NCBI GenBank assembly: GCA_009763385.1
Contig: CM019826.1
Coordinates: 83,950,748 to 84,014,747, forward strand
Length of the DNA stretch: 64,000 bases
From: Coix lacryma-jobi var. lacryma-jobi
Taxonomy: Eukaryota > Streptophyta > Magnoliopsida > Poales > Poaceae
Direction of reading: 5' to 3'
Part shown: piece by piece, positions 11,701-23,617 of the stretch
How positions within the stretch are numbered: position 1 is the first letter of the stretch
Layout: each line of letters opens with the position of its first letter
Translations under genes and position numbers: made by a program
Notes under the pieces: model-generated
Seen by the model: only the letters and a program-made list of their open reading frames with translations
The model's database searches: none
Told to the model about the DNA's origin: nothing

Positions 11701-12846
11701 AACCCCTAAACGAGCACTAGGGTGACGCAGAACCACTGGACGGAGGCCGGCCACGGCGGACCGAGCTCGGCGGTCATGGCGGCCATGGCGGCGGCTCATC
11801 CCGAGGCTTACCTAGGGCTTCCTAGGGAACGCTAAGGACAGCACGGGGTGCGGGGGCTCACGGCGAAGCTTGGTGGTTGGATGGATGGTCGGCGCGGCGG
11901 CAGGACGGCGGCGAACGGCGGCGGCTTTCCCCTTTTCCACTCGGGCTCCGGCGAGAGGACGAGAGTGAGAGCGGGAGAGGGAAGAGGAGCGCGGCGACAG
12001 AATGGAGGGAGGAGTTCGGACAGGCGAGGCGGGGCTGGCTTTGCCGCTTGCCACGCCGCGCGCGGATGCTGGCTTGGCCGGCCGTCGAGCGCCACGCGGC
12101 GGCCGAGTCCTGGCGCGGTCGGCCACGACGCCGCGCGCGCGCGCCGGCACGGCACGGACCGGCCCGATTCAGCGGCCATCAGGCCGACTGACGGCCAGAT
12201 TTCGCACACGATTAACTCCTAATCCGCTCGGTGAAACGCTAAACCACTTGCTCCTTTACTTAGAGCTACATGTCAGCTACAACTTTGGTTACAAGATTGA
12301 TCTTAGGTTCGGCCTAGATTGCTCCCAAGAAGGCCTCCAAAGTTGGTTAGATGAAACTGCTCGGTCAGTTAGGGACTTAGAAATTTTTCTAAGTCCAAAC
12401 TCCCTCAAATCTGCCTTGTGGGTCCCAAAACACCTTGCTAAACCCATTTTCATGGGTTGGGCCTTAAACAACTTTTGTTCCACTCTAAATTCTACACACT
12501 TTTGGTTAAGGGCCCACAGCCATGCAAAGCTTCTATCAAGAAGGTCTTAGTTAGTCAAACAAAAGGACTCCTAAGGCTCTATCAAGGCAACTAGGGTTAG
12601 AGACTTGGTTAGCCAACATGACCAACATAAACCTAGCTTCATTATGACTCCCCAACAAAGTTCAACTACTTAGAAGACTTAAGCACTCCACTAACACGAC
12701 AAACAAGCATTCCAACAAGCAGAGCATCATATGAGCACACATGAAATGACACTTAAAAGAAAGAATGCAACATGCGATGATGATGCTTTATGCTCATGAG
12801 ATGTCAAGTTATGCATTTAGGGTTGCTTAACACCTAGGGTGTTACA
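8771..12846 (-). mobile_element. Ty3/gypsy LTR, about 4.1 kb, mismatched flanks
   Basis: On the minus strand it starts TGTAACACCCTAGGTG at 12846 and ends at 8771 (plus strand TGTGGCAGAACC, comparable to TGTGTGACAGAATCC at 16564). A GC-rich island spans about 11050-12230. Both termini look precise, but the flanks do not match: TGACC at 8766-8770 is Sirevirus LTR, and GTAAC at 12847-12851 is gypsy protease sequence. There is no polypurine tract at 12847. The LTR therefore probably results from recombination between LTRs of two elements. It differs clearly from the LTR at 16564, so the two are unlikely to be a pair. Confidence 0.8.
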
Positions 12847-14405
12847 GTAACCCTGGTAACTCATCTGGGAAAACATCCAGAAAATCCCAGACAACTGGAA
12901 TTTTGGAGAGGTCTTCTATAGCAAGAGTGCAAGATAGGTCAACAAAATCGGCACCTCGAGGCAGAGATACACGAAGTTTGTTACCTGTCCGACTATCAGA
13001 TAAGGTAAGAGTTCTGTTTGCAGTGTCTAACACCGCATTCCACATAGTCATCCAACTTATTCCTAAGACTACATCCATACTTAGTCCTGGCAAATCCACT
13101 AAGTGGCTCCAAATTTATGCCCTCCAATATCGATGGTCACATTACACACCATCTGTCTAGATAACACGCTACTCCCCACGGAGCTCACGCGAAACCCATA
13201 ATCCATTTCAGATATTTCTTGGTTATGCTTTTGTGCAAATGCCTTGCTCATGAAAGAATGCGATGATCCAGTATCAAATAAAACAACTGCAGGATGATGG
13301 TTTACGAGACACATACCGGCAGTCACGGGCTCTCCTGCACGAGCTTCTTCAGCAGTCATGTTATGCAGACGCGCTGGATAATTAGTCTGCTGCTTCTTCG
13401 GATGTGGACAATATCTTGCAAAGTGCCCTTCTTGATTGCAATTGAAGCACGGCCCACGAACTAGCGACTTGCTTCCAGTTGAACTGCCTTGGCCTGCTCG
13501 AGCTTGATTGGCTGCTATCTTGTATGGTCATTGACCACGCTGAGCTTGTTGCTGCCCCTTCTTCTGAGGCGGCCTGAAGCGAGCCCCAGGTGCTGGTGGT
13601 CGGTATTGAGAACGCTGGGCTGGTGGTCCTCTAGGCTGAGATGGTCCAGATTCTAGGGTCCTCTTTCTGGCCTTACCTGCCGCATGTTTGTTGTTGTGAT
13701 TCTCCTGAATCAAGCAATCACTGATGAAGTCATTGAACACTGTGCGAGACGAAGTACCCACTGACTTTCCCATCTTGGTATTCAGCCCTCTCTTGAAGCT
13801 AGCTATCTTCTTAGCATCGGTATCCACAAAGTCTGGTGCATAACGAGATAAAGAGTTGAACAAATGATGATACTCGGTCACAGATCGAGTTCCTTGTGTC
13901 AAGCTCATGAACTCAGCCACCTTCATTTGAGTCAAGCCTGGCGGAATGTAGTGCCCACGAACAGCGTTAGTGAACACTCTCCAGGTGATGGGAACATTGG
14001 CAGGGTAGGTGGTACGGTGATGACCCCACCAAATCCCGGCTGGTCCTTGTAGCTGATGTGCAGCATATTCTGCCTTTAATTCCTCTGTAAGCCTGAGCAG
14101 CCAAAACTTCTGCTCAACGTATGCAACCACTCTTCTGCTTCTAGGGGTTCTGTAGCTTCCTTGAAAACCGGTGGTTTGGTATCTAGAAAATCCTTGAACG
14201 AGCTGTATTGATTCGGCTCAGGGCGGTGATTGCCATGTGCCAAATTCTCCCGCAAAAGTGCCTCAATGTTGCGTTGACTCCCCAGAAATTGAGCAAAGAG
14301 TTGCTCTGCCGTGGGTGGTGGGGGAGGTGGTGGATTGCGGTTCTCCCTGCTATCATCATTACCACCACTACCACCTGCTCCACTGCGAGTCATCGTCATC
14401 TGCAT
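12847..14405 (-). pseudogene. gag-pr: Ty3/gypsy gag-protease remnant
   Basis: Gag begins near 14405 or 14399, just after CAG, with a short T/R/S/G start and a run of prolines. A gag core follows (motif KVAEFMSLTQGTRSVTEYH near 13915), then a CCHC zinc knuckle CFNCNQEGHFARYC around 13410-13450, and an aspartic protease with DTGSSHSF near 13280. Gag and protease share one frame, broken by an in-frame TGA at 13528; one frameshift lies near 14110 and another near 13100. The sequence ends in the protease-RT linker (DVFPDELPG), where the LTR at 12846 cuts it off. RT, RNase H and integrase are absent. The methionine-type PBS and gag style suggest a chromovirus-like lineage; the lineage is inferred. 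Confidence 0.85.
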
Positions 14406-14740
14406 GTAGTGATAGCAATATTTATTAAATGATGTTGCCATTATTGCGGAGAACAATAAATCATGCCAACGGAAATTATTCGGAAAAAAACAAATTCGCC
14501 AAACAATTGCAGAGGCATAATAAATTTCGATCCACATTGCATCATCACATGATAAAAGTGCTCATCACATAACACTCAAAGTCAACATAACATCCATAGG
14601 TGCCCATACATACGGGACTTTCAAAGGTTTTTGCGCCACACGCGCACAGGTCCATCACACAACCTTACTCCACATGATAACCCCAAAAGATCAAGCGCTA
14701 GGACATGAGACAAGATCACTACACGCTAACACTAACTAGT

Positions 14741-15773
14741 CTACTCCCTAATGGCACCATCATCATCATCGTCGTCGTCATCATCTTCACTCGAGATGTC
14801 CGAAGAACCACTGGACGAAGCATGAGAATCCGGGTCCTCCTGAGGAAGGATAGGGTTCCTCTCATTCTCACGGCGATGAATCTCGTCATGCAGGCGGTCA
14901 TTGTAGTCCTAGAGATGATGAAGTTGCAGATCCAAATCTCCCACCTGTAGCCTGAGAAGCCTGTTCTGCTCCGTCGCGCACATACCCTCGAGGACAAACC
15001 CATGTAGCGGACTCCTCGGTCTCGGCCATGAATGGGATAAGAAGGTCGTCATCCCCTGCTGGTCACTCAGCTGCTGTGCTGTCTCCTGCTCTCTCTGACG
15101 AGCCTGGTCTCTTTCAACGGTCATGTGGGCTAGCTGGGTGGTGAGAAGGTCGATCTCTGTACCATGCTCCTCCTGCCTCTGGTGATGTGAAGCTATCTCC
15201 CCCGCTGAGGATGTGGTCCAGGTGGTCGTAGCTTCATGATAAACTCCCATAGGTAGCCATTAGTGCGGCCATAGCACTCCCAGCTGGTCCTGCACAGTGC
15301 TCGCGCTCCGAAGAACTGGCCTCCAACACGGTGGCACCTGGCTGACGCCACACCGACTGGTATGGATCTGCTGTGGGGAAGACACCAGCTGCAGCTTGGG
15401 CAACTACCTCCGGATGATCCTCCATGATATTCCGAAGAACAGTGTAAGCAACCTGGTTAGCTCCATCCCATGGAGTCCTGCCCTGAAGAGCGAACACCCT
15501 ACGGCACCACACCTGATCCTGCGGATCACGGCTGGGCACGTCCACCTCAACTGTGTACATGTAGCGATCCTCTAAAAACTGAACTCGATGCCACTCATAT
15601 TGCGGCTCTTGGCCCTCCTGGTATCCGACTAAGTGCAGCACCCTCCACAAAGAGTAGGCATGCCGAACTCCTCCAGAAAATCCTCTGACCCCTCGGTTGT
15701 CCAGGGTCCCAGCATATAATTGGGCCTCCCTGCCTCCGGTCGACTTACGGGCGGTACGCTTGGTGCGGGCCAT
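14741..15773 (-). pseudogene. Accessory ORF with histone H3-like N-terminus
   Basis: A sense-strand ORF between the 5' LTR and gag. Starting at the ATG at 15773 it reads MARTKRTARKSTGG, identical to the H3 N-terminus except Q5 to R. Residues 15-150 form an unknown region (GYQEGQEPQY at 50-59) shared with 61594-62001. A probable coiled coil follows, rich in E, Q and R, and the C-terminus is an acidic tail with eight aspartates ending at 14741. About 343 residues are expected. Two lesions break it: a frameshift near 15245 and an in-frame TAG near 14909. The ATG directly follows CTTCTTTCAG, a strong 3' splice-site context, which is why I prefer it to the upstream ATG at 15794. Extra ORFs in this position are known in plant Ty3/gypsy elements; I do not recognise the domain. 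It is not an H3 gene: no histone fold follows. Confidence 0.8.
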
Positions 15774-16002
15774 CTGAAAGAAGTTTATCCACACAGTTTT
15801 TAATTAGTTGAGAACAACTTTTATTTAAGGAGGAACGGACGGATAACATAAGGAAGGAAGTAACATTAATGCAAAATTATATGATCATGATGCATGAGCG
15901 TAACATACGTCCTCACTGCCTAACAATCTATCGGCTAGACGGTGGCATACAACGTTCACTCATAGCGTTAACTAGCGTACTACACGTTCGCAAGTAGCAT
16001 AC
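15774..16002 (-). other. Putative leader intron before the accessory ORF
   Basis: On the minus strand CTGCAG is followed by GTATGC at 16002, and CTTCTTTCAG precedes the ATG at 15773, giving a possible 229-nt GT-AG intron. The plus-strand relative has the same layout at 61287-61531. This is an inference from sequence only. Confidence 0.45.
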
Positions 16003-16549
16003 CTGCAGAAAATTCATTTCAGCCCTGCCCACAATATCAATATCATGCATTGCTGAAATTAAATCTAATACCGACCTTAGGTGCACACCCAGTATACACG
16101 TAAGCAGTATATGCACCATCAGAAAAGTATTACTCCCACAATCAATACTTTCACATATACTGTGTACAACAGGTATACATGTCAGCATCATTCAAGCACT
16201 CCCCTAGACCGGCGGTGTCCAATCATGCTCTCACAACTCACTTATTACCTTGGCATAGAGGCAATTGATCCATACATTACTATTCCGAAGAATAGCACCC
16301 ATACAATTTCACCCTTACCGTATGGACGACAGAAATAACAGAATTTAAATAGGATGCACAACCCCCAAGTTAGTACTTAAATAGCCACCTAGAAACCTAC
16401 TGGGCATAAGGACTTGATCACTGGCACACCTTAGCTTAAATTCTTAAGATTTTCCAAATCCTAATATAACCATAAGTTGGCAAATACAGCTTTATTCTTT
16501 GCCAAAATACTATTTTTAAATACACCTATGAACAGTAACACTGAACCAT

Positions 16550-16561
16550 GCTCCGATGCCA
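16550..16561 (-). promoter_or_regulatory. Primer binding site (initiator Met tRNA type)
   Basis: On the minus strand TGGCATCGGAGC resembles the plant tRNA-iMet primer site TGGTATCAGAGC with two transitions. It sits 2 bases from the LTR end at 16564. Between it and the accessory ORF lies about 0.8 kb of leader without an ORF. Confidence 0.75.
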
Positions 16562-16563
16562 GC

Positions 16564-19500
16564 TGTGTGACAGAATCCCGACCAATTTGCACCAGATTAA
16601 GCACTGAAACCTCGCTTAACGCAAAGAATCCTCAAGTACTTAAGCTCGTACAAACCCGGTAGTCCGGAAATCTCGAAGGATTTCAAAATCATTCAACAAC
16701 ATCCATCCAAGATCGTACTAGTTCAGTGAACATGCTCACAGATTACAAACAGTTGCACATGGTTCAAATTACATCGGAGTACGAAATATATTACAAACCA
16801 TAGTTTAATAGAAGTAGCGGAAGCAACATAGTCTTTAAACATAAGTTTTGGATTGTTCATAACACGGTTGCATCAGTTGATCAGGTCCACAAAGCAACAG
16901 ATGAGATAAGTGGTGACCATGCCCTTGGTCTAGTCATCCCTGTCACCGGGTACAAGCACTTCTCCACAGTAGCCATAAAAGCACTAGCCATCTGCAACAC
17001 AAGGGCATAAAACCAGAGTACAAGAAGGTACTCAGCTAGAATTACCCGACAAACTAGAAATAATGACATACCAAGGATCATGCCAAGGCTGTATCTGGGG
17101 TTGGCCATACCAATGACTCCTTTTGCATAAAGCATTTTCCTTATTAAATAATCATCACTAGAGTATTAACAGTCAATTTTATAAATCAACCTGATTAACT
17201 AGATTTGCACCTGATCTAGAGCAATCACTTGGCTAATTAATCAAGCAAGAGTGACTATTTCATCAATAGCCTTTCATATTCAACATCATAACCATCTTTA
17301 GTTCCATAAGTTCTACGGGCGATGATCTACAGTCAACTGCTCACTGTCCAGGAGCGATGGCGATTATAATCGATTCCTACCAGCTGGGGATAAAATGTCT
17401 CACACTCGCCCAGCACATTCCGGCTACGGCAGTCGTAAGCTACCAGTCAGGAGATTCGACAACACAACGCGCGGGACGGCCATAGGCCCTTCTACACCGG
17501 GGGTTATCTCAGTGCCAGGTCGCTCAATCTATAACTGCCCACGGTCATGCCAGGTCGATCAGGCCCTGCCTGCCCTCGGACCATGCCAGGTCGATCAGAA
17601 TAGTTGCCCACGGTACACTGAGGCCTTGGGTGTTAGGCGTCAACATCTCCATCACCGGCTCGAATAACCTTACTCGGCTTCACGGGAGGTACTCAGACCT
17701 ACTCCGTTAGAGCTTGCGCGCGTTCAATGTGAGACTGAAGGGACATTCCCGAACGGTCCTATGTACGCACAGACGGAGCCTATTAGCACAACAAACCCAT
17801 GTCCTGCTGCTCTTCCATCCCGCCTCTGTCTAAATTAATTATCACAAACAGATTAGTACTCCACCTAATGCGGGAGACAGGAATCACCCGACTTTTAACG
17901 ATCTAAGCAGGGCTAAGCAATGAATGCCTTGACACTAAACAGGGATATCAAGATATATTGCAGGTGCAAGGATAACTAATAAGCATCAACGTAGCACAAA
18001 TTCCTATAACCTAATGCAACATCCATCATCAGGTTAATTGTAAAGCATTTGCAAACCGTAGGTTTAAATGCTCCGGGGCTTGCCTTTCTCAAAGTCCGAC
18101 TGGCAGTGGTCGCGGCACTCTGGTAGCTCGTCGGCGTCTGTCCCTCCGGCTTCCTCTGTCAGTTCTCCTCGGCTGGTTCTCCGTTGTCGACTGGTGGATC
18201 TCCTCCGCTATGCCTGTATGATTCATAATGCAGGAATAGGATGAATGCACATAGAAATGCATATGTGATGCCACATGATTAACAACAATCAGGAGATAAG
18301 CACATGCGCATCTCTGCATTCTCTTCAACAAGGTAGTGCAACATTATCTCAACTATTTAACCTATCATAACAACTCATTAAGCTATGTTGTCCACCACAT
18401 CAAAGTTACTTAAGAGTTTAATACCATCTAAATACTTACTGAAATAAATCTATTAAACATACTTAAAACAGCAACCCAACTAGACAGTTCAAGAAAAATC
18501 TACAGAAATTACTGGAAGTTAACACAACACTCAAACTAGCTCTCTGTCAAATTTTCAACCCATTTCAACTTAAATCTATCCCTATGAAAAAGACAAAACT
18601 CTACCATGAAAAGGTATCTTGAACTACACATCATATTAAAATATGTCAAACAACAAATTTCATAATTTTCTCATGAACTTCTTAGCACAAGAGCAGATAG
18701 CAAAACTGTCAAGTCATATCCTCATTTTTAATTACTACAAAATTCACAAAGAAAACAACATTTAAACCATTTTAAAAGCTACTGCTAAAATAATTCATAG
18801 AATGACCTTATATTATATTTTTCCCTGAAACTATTATATCCATACAAACCTAACAAAATGGAAAATATTTTTCTGCCTAATAACAATAATTAGTTATGCA
18901 TTTTCCAAGTTACAAGCAACTTCCCATGTTAAATAAACTATACATAAAAGGTATCATCAAAATGCATTCAACATTTTCACAGATAGATCTAACATCGCTT
19001 GACATAACAAAATTTGTTTCACAAGGATTTGGACTTCAAAATGAGCGTTGTAGAATTTTTGAAGCCTTTACATAAATTCTGCAAAAACAAATTAAAAAGA
19101 AAACTCAATCCTAAAACGCTACGGACACCTCAAACTTGACTCAGCCGAGGATCGAGGCAAACGCTCGGCACACCGGCTTTCGCGAGGCTACTGTACCCAG
19201 ATTCCCTTTCTCTCTCTCACACTCTCTCTTTGTCTCTGTCGGCGAGGCCCACTGGTCAGGCAACCAAGTTACTAGGCGGGCGGGCTGGCACGTCAACGGC
19301 AGACTTTGGCGCCGTTGTCGTTGACTGGCCCTATAGCTCATCGGCGGCGAAGCTTCGCGTGACGCCGAGACCACCACTGGAGCGGGTTTGCGAGGCGAAC
19401 ACAGACTAACTGACTTGCTGAGCCTAAGGATACGGAGCAAAGATCAGAACGGGACAGACATGGCGGCAATGGGCGGAGCTCTGCGATTTGCGAGCGAAGA

Positions 19501-19967
19501 TATTCTGGGCGAGCTTGAGCTAGGCGGTCGAGACAATAACTAGCCCAAGCAAGTCCTAAGACGACCTCATTGGGCGGACTTCGAGCCTCATTCATCCTCG
19601 GCATTAGCACGGAGCGATGCCACGCGGCGGCGTCCACGGCGGCATGTGCCGTGACGAAGGCCGGGTTCCGGGAAACTGCAACAAAGAGATGGTTTGCTCA
19701 TCGAAACCTAGGGAGAACCTTCTCGTCGTTAGAAGACATAGAGGATCAGGGCGTTCTTGGGGATGGCTTGGCACGGAGAGCACTATGGCCGGTTCACGTG
19801 GAAGTTTTTGTGTGTTGACGTTCGCTCGGCCATGTGTGCCGACGATGCACCAGTAGTAATCAGAAACGATGAGCTCATAGGCGGTTGTATATATATATAT
19901 ATCCTAAACCGCTGCGCTGGTGCCAGTAGAATATAGACTCCCAATCAACACAAATATGTTGTGACCC
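16564..19967 (-). mobile_element. Ty3/gypsy 5' LTR, cut by assembly gap
   Basis: This is the 5' LTR of the minus-strand gypsy whose interior is 12847-16563. The LTR end borders the primer site, and 18060-18660 aligns with 10110-10560 of the other LTR at moderate identity. From 19292 it duplicates the start of the window, including the damaged left end of the CACTA element at about 19848. It then hits the gap, so the LTR start is not seen. No gene is seen; the open frames after 19136 are compositional. Confidence 0.75.
19292..19967. repeat. Second copy of bases 1-620, with many small differences
   Basis: The order of sequence matches 1-620 throughout: CGGCAGACTTTGGCGCCG near the start, AGCCCAAGCAAGTCCTAAG in the middle, then the LTR/CACTA boundary and the first CACTA subterminal repeats. 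Differences are mostly one- to few-base insertions and deletions, and they increase toward the gap. That pattern could be true divergence or unpolished long-read sequence at a contig end. Confidence 0.85.
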
Positions 19968-20467
19968 NNNNNNNNNNNNNNNNNNNNNNNNNNNNNNNNN
20001 NNNNNNNNNNNNNNNNNNNNNNNNNNNNNNNNNNNNNNNNNNNNNNNNNNNNNNNNNNNNNNNNNNNNNNNNNNNNNNNNNNNNNNNNNNNNNNNNNNNN
20101 NNNNNNNNNNNNNNNNNNNNNNNNNNNNNNNNNNNNNNNNNNNNNNNNNNNNNNNNNNNNNNNNNNNNNNNNNNNNNNNNNNNNNNNNNNNNNNNNNNNN
20201 NNNNNNNNNNNNNNNNNNNNNNNNNNNNNNNNNNNNNNNNNNNNNNNNNNNNNNNNNNNNNNNNNNNNNNNNNNNNNNNNNNNNNNNNNNNNNNNNNNNN
20301 NNNNNNNNNNNNNNNNNNNNNNNNNNNNNNNNNNNNNNNNNNNNNNNNNNNNNNNNNNNNNNNNNNNNNNNNNNNNNNNNNNNNNNNNNNNNNNNNNNNN
20401 NNNNNNNNNNNNNNNNNNNNNNNNNNNNNNNNNNNNNNNNNNNNNNNNNNNNNNNNNNNNNNNNNNN
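19968..20467. other. Assembly gap, 500 N
   Basis: Exactly 500 consecutive Ns, which is commonly a placeholder length. The missing sequence should include the rest of the CACTA element, the gypsy LTR start and the 5' part of the Sirevirus. The real size is unknown. Confidence 1.
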
Positions 20468-21352
20468 ACAATGAGCAGGGAGTTCGAGATGAGTATGATG
20501 GGCGAGTTGACTTTCTTCCTCGGGTTGCAAATTAAGCAAACCCGAGATGGGACATTTGTACATCAAGGGAAATACACGAAGGATATCCTGAAGAAATTCG
20601 ACATGGGCGAGGCCAAGCCTCTTACGACGCCCATGCCAACGACTGCGGCGATGGATGCGGACGAAGACCGAGAGCCGGTTGATCAGAAGGAATACAGAAG
20701 TATGATTGGATCGCTTCTGTACCTGACGGCGTCGAGGCCAGATATACAGTTTTCTGTGTGTCTGTGCGCTCGTTTTTAGGCATCCCCTCGGACTTCCCAC
20801 AAGCAAGCGGTCAATCGCATCATGAGGTACCTCCGATACACTCCTGAGTTCGAACTTTGGTATTCTTCTTCTTCGACCCTCTCGCTTTGTGGTTATTCCG
20901 ATGCGGATTTTGCCGGCTGTCGGCTTGAGCGCAAGTTTACTTCTGGGACTTGTTAGTTTCTTGGCTCTTCTTTGGTTTCGTGGTCTTCTCGCAAACAGTC
21001 GAACGTAGCCCAGTCTACTACAAAAGCCGAGTATGTTGCCGCTGCTTCTTGCGCTTCGCAGCTTTTATGGATGGTTGCTACTTTGCGTGATTTTGGTCTA
21101 GATTTCAGTCGAGTTCCTTTGCTCTGTGATAGCACTTCTGCCATTAGTGTAGCAAAGAACCATGTTCTTCACTCCAAGACCAAACACATCAATGTTCTCT
21201 TTCACTTTCTTCGTGATCACTATGAGAAAGGCGACATTGATCTTAGGCATGTAGACACCCATAACCAGGTTGCGGATATTTTCACCAAGCCTTTGGACCT
21301 CTCAACTTTTGCTAGGTTGAGAGGTGAGCATGGTGTGTGTTTCCCCTTTTAG
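20468..21352 (+). pseudogene. pol: Ty1/copia (Sirevirus) RT-RNase H remnant
   Basis: The C-terminal part of a copia reverse transcriptase follows the gap (GELTFFLGLQIKQ near 20505; SLLYLTASRPDIQF near 20715). RNase H follows with YSDADFAG near 20900, STTKAEYVAAA near 21020, and a C-terminal HVDTHNQVADIFTKPL near 21250. The frame is continuous except for two in-frame TAG codons at 20777 and 20955, each explainable by one C-to-T change in CAG. The start is lost in the gap. The natural stop is TAG at 21350. Confidence 0.92.
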
Positions 21353-23141
21353 ATGGGGGGAAGCATTTTGTTTATGTACCATAGACTGACTTTCTGATCC
21401 TTTTGTTTTTGGGTCTTGAGTCTTTTTAGTTCTGTTTTGGCTCCGATTCTGACTTCATCATGTATTCATCTTGCATTTTCAAGCTTCATGTCTATATTTC
21501 TTAGAATGAATTTATGATCTGAGTAGTGCATGCTTCGATAATATATGATGATGCTTGTAGCTTAGGCTCTCCTTGATCACTGATACATGTTGTGAGCTAA
21601 GCTATTTTTTAGAATGTTGAACATGCTTAATGAACTTAAAATTTGATACATGTTCACCATTGAGATTAGCAACTAGCATGTGTAGAGTGTGTTGAGGTTG
21701 CTTGTGCTATTTCATATATGCTAGGTTGCTATGTCTCTAGTTCTGAGTTTTTCACTTGCTTGGATTGTTCATACTCTGCTTAAAATGAACCAAGTTTTAG
21801 TGAATAGAAAAGATCGAGATGGGATTGCTTTGTCAGCACATCACGGTATCGAGACTGTTTCTCATTGCACATTGAGTTAAACTTGAGCCGTGTAGTGAAA
21901 GACCGAAACTGATGCTTTAAGCTTCTGATTGCATATGCATAGGCTTAGCACGGTTGAAAAGTTAGGCTTTGACAAGCTTTCAACCTCTCGCAATCACATG
22001 CTGAATTTAAACTTGTGTTAATTACCGCTGCAAATTCTCCGATAAAATCTGAAAACACAAGTCTATGTTTCATTCTATAGCATGATGATTGAACTGTGCT
22101 AGGAGTAGTTCACCTTGCATACATGTTTAGCACTTGTTTGACTTCCTGTCTATACGTGTTCAGTGCTATTTTGATGGTGAAACTCCTTTCTGAATGGCTT
22201 AAAACTGCTCACTTGGCTTAAGCGTTCATATTTCATATTCGGTGATCAGTTTGAGCCTTTGCTAACACTTTTGCATGTTGCTTTGTAGTCGGATCAGCAC
22301 TCATTAGAGCATTCTTTCACTCTTTCGAGTATATACCTGGAGCTGCTAACATGCATTTTTTGACTCATGTGCATTTGCTTGACTCCGATAGGCATGACCT
22401 AGCTCTGTTTGACTTACTTGAGCTCTTTTACTCTTTCTTTTGATTGCAAATTGCCCCCAAGGGGGAGAATGTTTCCAAGGATGCGATCTTTTGTCTTGAT
22501 GTGGTGACAATTTGTGGTGACAATTTGCAATTTATGCTTCACTTGCTGAGGGGGAGTTCTTTGAGTGAGGGGAGTTTTTCTGCCTGTTCCGAGTCGGTCT
22601 TATTTGATATCGATCTTTTAGCTAGTTGCGTCGAGCCTCTGTGCCTCTGTCTTGAGGGACTAGCTATCTTCATCATATTTTGATGGTTCTTGATTGTTAT
22701 CGGGCTTACTGCTGGTTGTGTTGAGCCTCTGTGCCTCTATCTTGAGGGACTAGCAGTAGCTGCTTCTTATGCAGTCTTCATTTGGTTTCGAGCTTTCAGC
22801 TAGTGGTGTTGAGCCCCTTCTGCCTCTTCTTGAGGACTAGCTTGTTTCTGACTTGGTTGTGTCGAGCTGTTGCCCATGTCTTTGGGAACCAAGTCTTGTG
22901 CTCTGATTTTGATCGAGTTTTGCTATCTGATGAGGTGTTGCTCCGATCTTTTGCTTGGTTGTGTCGAACCGTTGCCCATGTCTTTAGGGACCAAGCTTCG
23001 CTTATCTCGATTTGTTCTTCTTCGGCCTTTTCTCTGGCTTTTGGACATTTCGAGTGAGTTTTCTCCTTCTACCTAATTCTGCTTTCTTTTATTTTGGTTA
23101 CGGTTACTATGAGTTGACGATGCACTCATCAAGGGGGAGAT
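21353..23141 (+). mobile_element. Sirevirus 3' untranslated interior with several PPTs
   Basis: About 1.8 kb without a credible ORF lies between RNase H and the 3' LTR; it aligns with 6015-7131 from 21728 on. Purine tracts occur near 21355, 22459 (CAAGGGGGAGAATG), 22546 (GAGGGGGAG) and at the LTR boundary (AAGGGGGAGAT, 23131-23141). Repeated polypurine tracts before the 3' LTR are a described Sirevirus trait. Segments with repeated GTTGTGTCGAGCC-like motifs lie at 22600-23000. Confidence 0.8.
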
Positions 23142-23617
23142 TGAGAACACAAGGTTGATATGTGCCCTTGTGGTTCCCTTCCTGAGTGATGAGTGATCGA
23201 TCAACGGGCAACATGTCTCTTGGCTGTGTTGATGTGCAGGTGTGGAGCTCAGGCAGTGGTCGAAGGTGAGGAGAAGGTCAAGTAGGGACGTGCCGTGCCA
23301 ACGGACCGGGAGTGATGAAGGACGGACGTGTGGAGCTTGGACCGATGGACCAGGAGACCTGAGGATCAGCTGTGGTAGCTGGCACGTGGCGTCGACAAGC
23401 AAGAGCACATGGGGATGTGCGGTGCATCGGCCGAGTCGGGAGAAAGGTGATGGCGTCGTGACACTTGGCGTGAGGTCGAGAAGGATGGCGAATGCACTGT
23501 GCCCGGCGTGGAGGCTGGACATGCTCCGGCATCGGTGCTGGAACTCGGGGTGTGCGAACCACATCCCGTCTACGGCACGGGTTCGGTAGGTGAGCCTCTA
23601 AAAGCTACCCTCGACGG

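Noticed and set aside
11812..12550. GC-rich ORFs on both strands
   Set aside because: They lie inside a gypsy LTR, overlap on both strands and have low-complexity Arg/Ala/Pro composition.
15732..15773. Histone H3 gene
   Set aside because: Only the first 14 residues match; no histone fold follows, and the ORF lies between LTR and gag of a gypsy element.
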